Origin: Accumulibacter sp.
GTDB lineage: Bacteria > Pseudomonadota > Gammaproteobacteria > Burkholderiales > Rhodocyclaceae
Assembly: GCA_031264825.1 (NCBI GenBank)
Contig: JAISDL010000035.1
Coordinates: 1-40,059 of the forward strand
Direction: 5' to 3'
Length of the DNA stretch: 40,059 nucleotides
Shown: piece after piece, positions 39,885-40,059 of the stretch
Layout of the letters: the number at the start of each line of letters is the position of its first letter
Numbering within the stretch: position 1 is the first letter of the stretch
Made by a program: the position numbers and the translations under genes
The notes under the pieces: generated by a model
What the model was told of the DNA's origin: nothing
Database searches by the model: none
What the model saw: the letters and a program-made list of their open reading frames with translations, nothing else

Positions 39885-40059
39885 TTCAGGAGACAGGAAT
39901 CAGATGTCAGGTATCAGGGATCGGATGAAAACCGATTTTTACCGCGAAAGGCGCGAAAGACGCGAAAGGTCTGTATTTACAAAACTTTTTCGCGCGTATC
40001 CGTGTTTCGCGGTTCTTGTCTTCTGATTCCTGATCCCTGACATCTGATCCCTGAACCCT
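39885..40059. repeat. Nested palindromic element C2 after livF
   Basis: Outer arms: TCAGGAGACAGGAATCAGATGTCAGG... (39886-39923) on the left and CTTCTGATTCCTGATCCCTGACATCTGATCCCTGAACC (40020-40057) on the right, inverted and each built of repeated TCAGG/ATCAG words. Inside is a second inverted pair: ACCGCGAAAGGCGCGAAAG followed by ACGCGAAAGG (39941-39969, three GCGAAAG tandem words) against TTTTTCGCGCGTATCCGTGTTTCGCGG (39985-40012). It shares ATCAGGGATCGGATGAAAACCGAT with element C1 in opposite orientation. The element may continue past the window edge. Confidence 0.7.

Overview
The window looks like a chromosomal piece of a betaproteobacterium of roughly 60% GC. No ribosomal RNA is present, so this rests on gene content and order: aroQ / prmA / zinc-ribbon DUF3426 / PfkB-type kinase, algH(yqgE)-ruvX-pyrR-pyrB-inactive pyrC, DUF971-ubiE, and a very large FAD/Fe-S DUF3683 dehydrogenase. 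The family (Rhodocyclales- or Nitrosomonadales-like) cannot be fixed by eye. No phage, transposase, CRISPR array, tRNA or rRNA was seen.

Layout. (1) 1-10812 (+) is the end of a surface-polysaccharide cluster. It makes nucleotide sugars (fcl and gmd for GDP-L-fucose, a UDP-glucuronate decarboxylase for UDP-xylose), then carries four glycosyltransferase-type genes and a methyltransferase, mostly joined by ATGA or short overlaps. It closes with a reductase/epimerase, a small phosphoglycosyl transferase and a WbpM/CapD-type dehydratase, probably the module that starts the repeat unit. (2) 10831-15830 holds apaH (+), facing a minus-strand group: PfkB kinase, DUF3426 zinc-ribbon protein, prmA and aroQ. 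accB-accC, usual between aroQ and prmA in related bacteria, is absent. (3) 15958-19750 (+) is algH-ruvX-pyrR-pyrB-pyrC', an overlapping pyrimidine cluster whose DHOase-like member has lost its metal-binding HxH motif. (4) 19745-27523 mixes dacB (-), a chemoreceptor (+), a GDSL lipoprotein esterase (-), purT (-), pssA (+) and a TMEM165/Gdt1-family manganese exporter (-) behind a clear yybP-ykoY manganese riboswitch. (5) 27833-34787 (+) holds the DUF3683 oxidoreductase, a PilZ-like protein with a hairpin-rich leader, DUF971 and ubiE. (6) 35057-39884 (+) is a complete LivKHMGF branched-chain amino-acid type ABC transporter behind a long structured leader. Its LivG ATPase has a degenerate ABC signature.

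The most unusual non-coding signal is a set of degenerate palindromic intergenic elements, built from words such as TCAGGNATCAG, GAGGACAGAAGACAG and GAACTGGAAAAGGAAT. They occupy every substantial gap between convergent genes (11665-11965, 23042-23132, 26842-26945) and also 1748-1861 and 39885-40059. At one site an element has been captured as the C-terminus of the PfkB kinase. I found no convincing new multi-gene defence or metabolic system. The best leads are this repeat family, the livK leader, the altered LivG signature and the initiating-sugar module.
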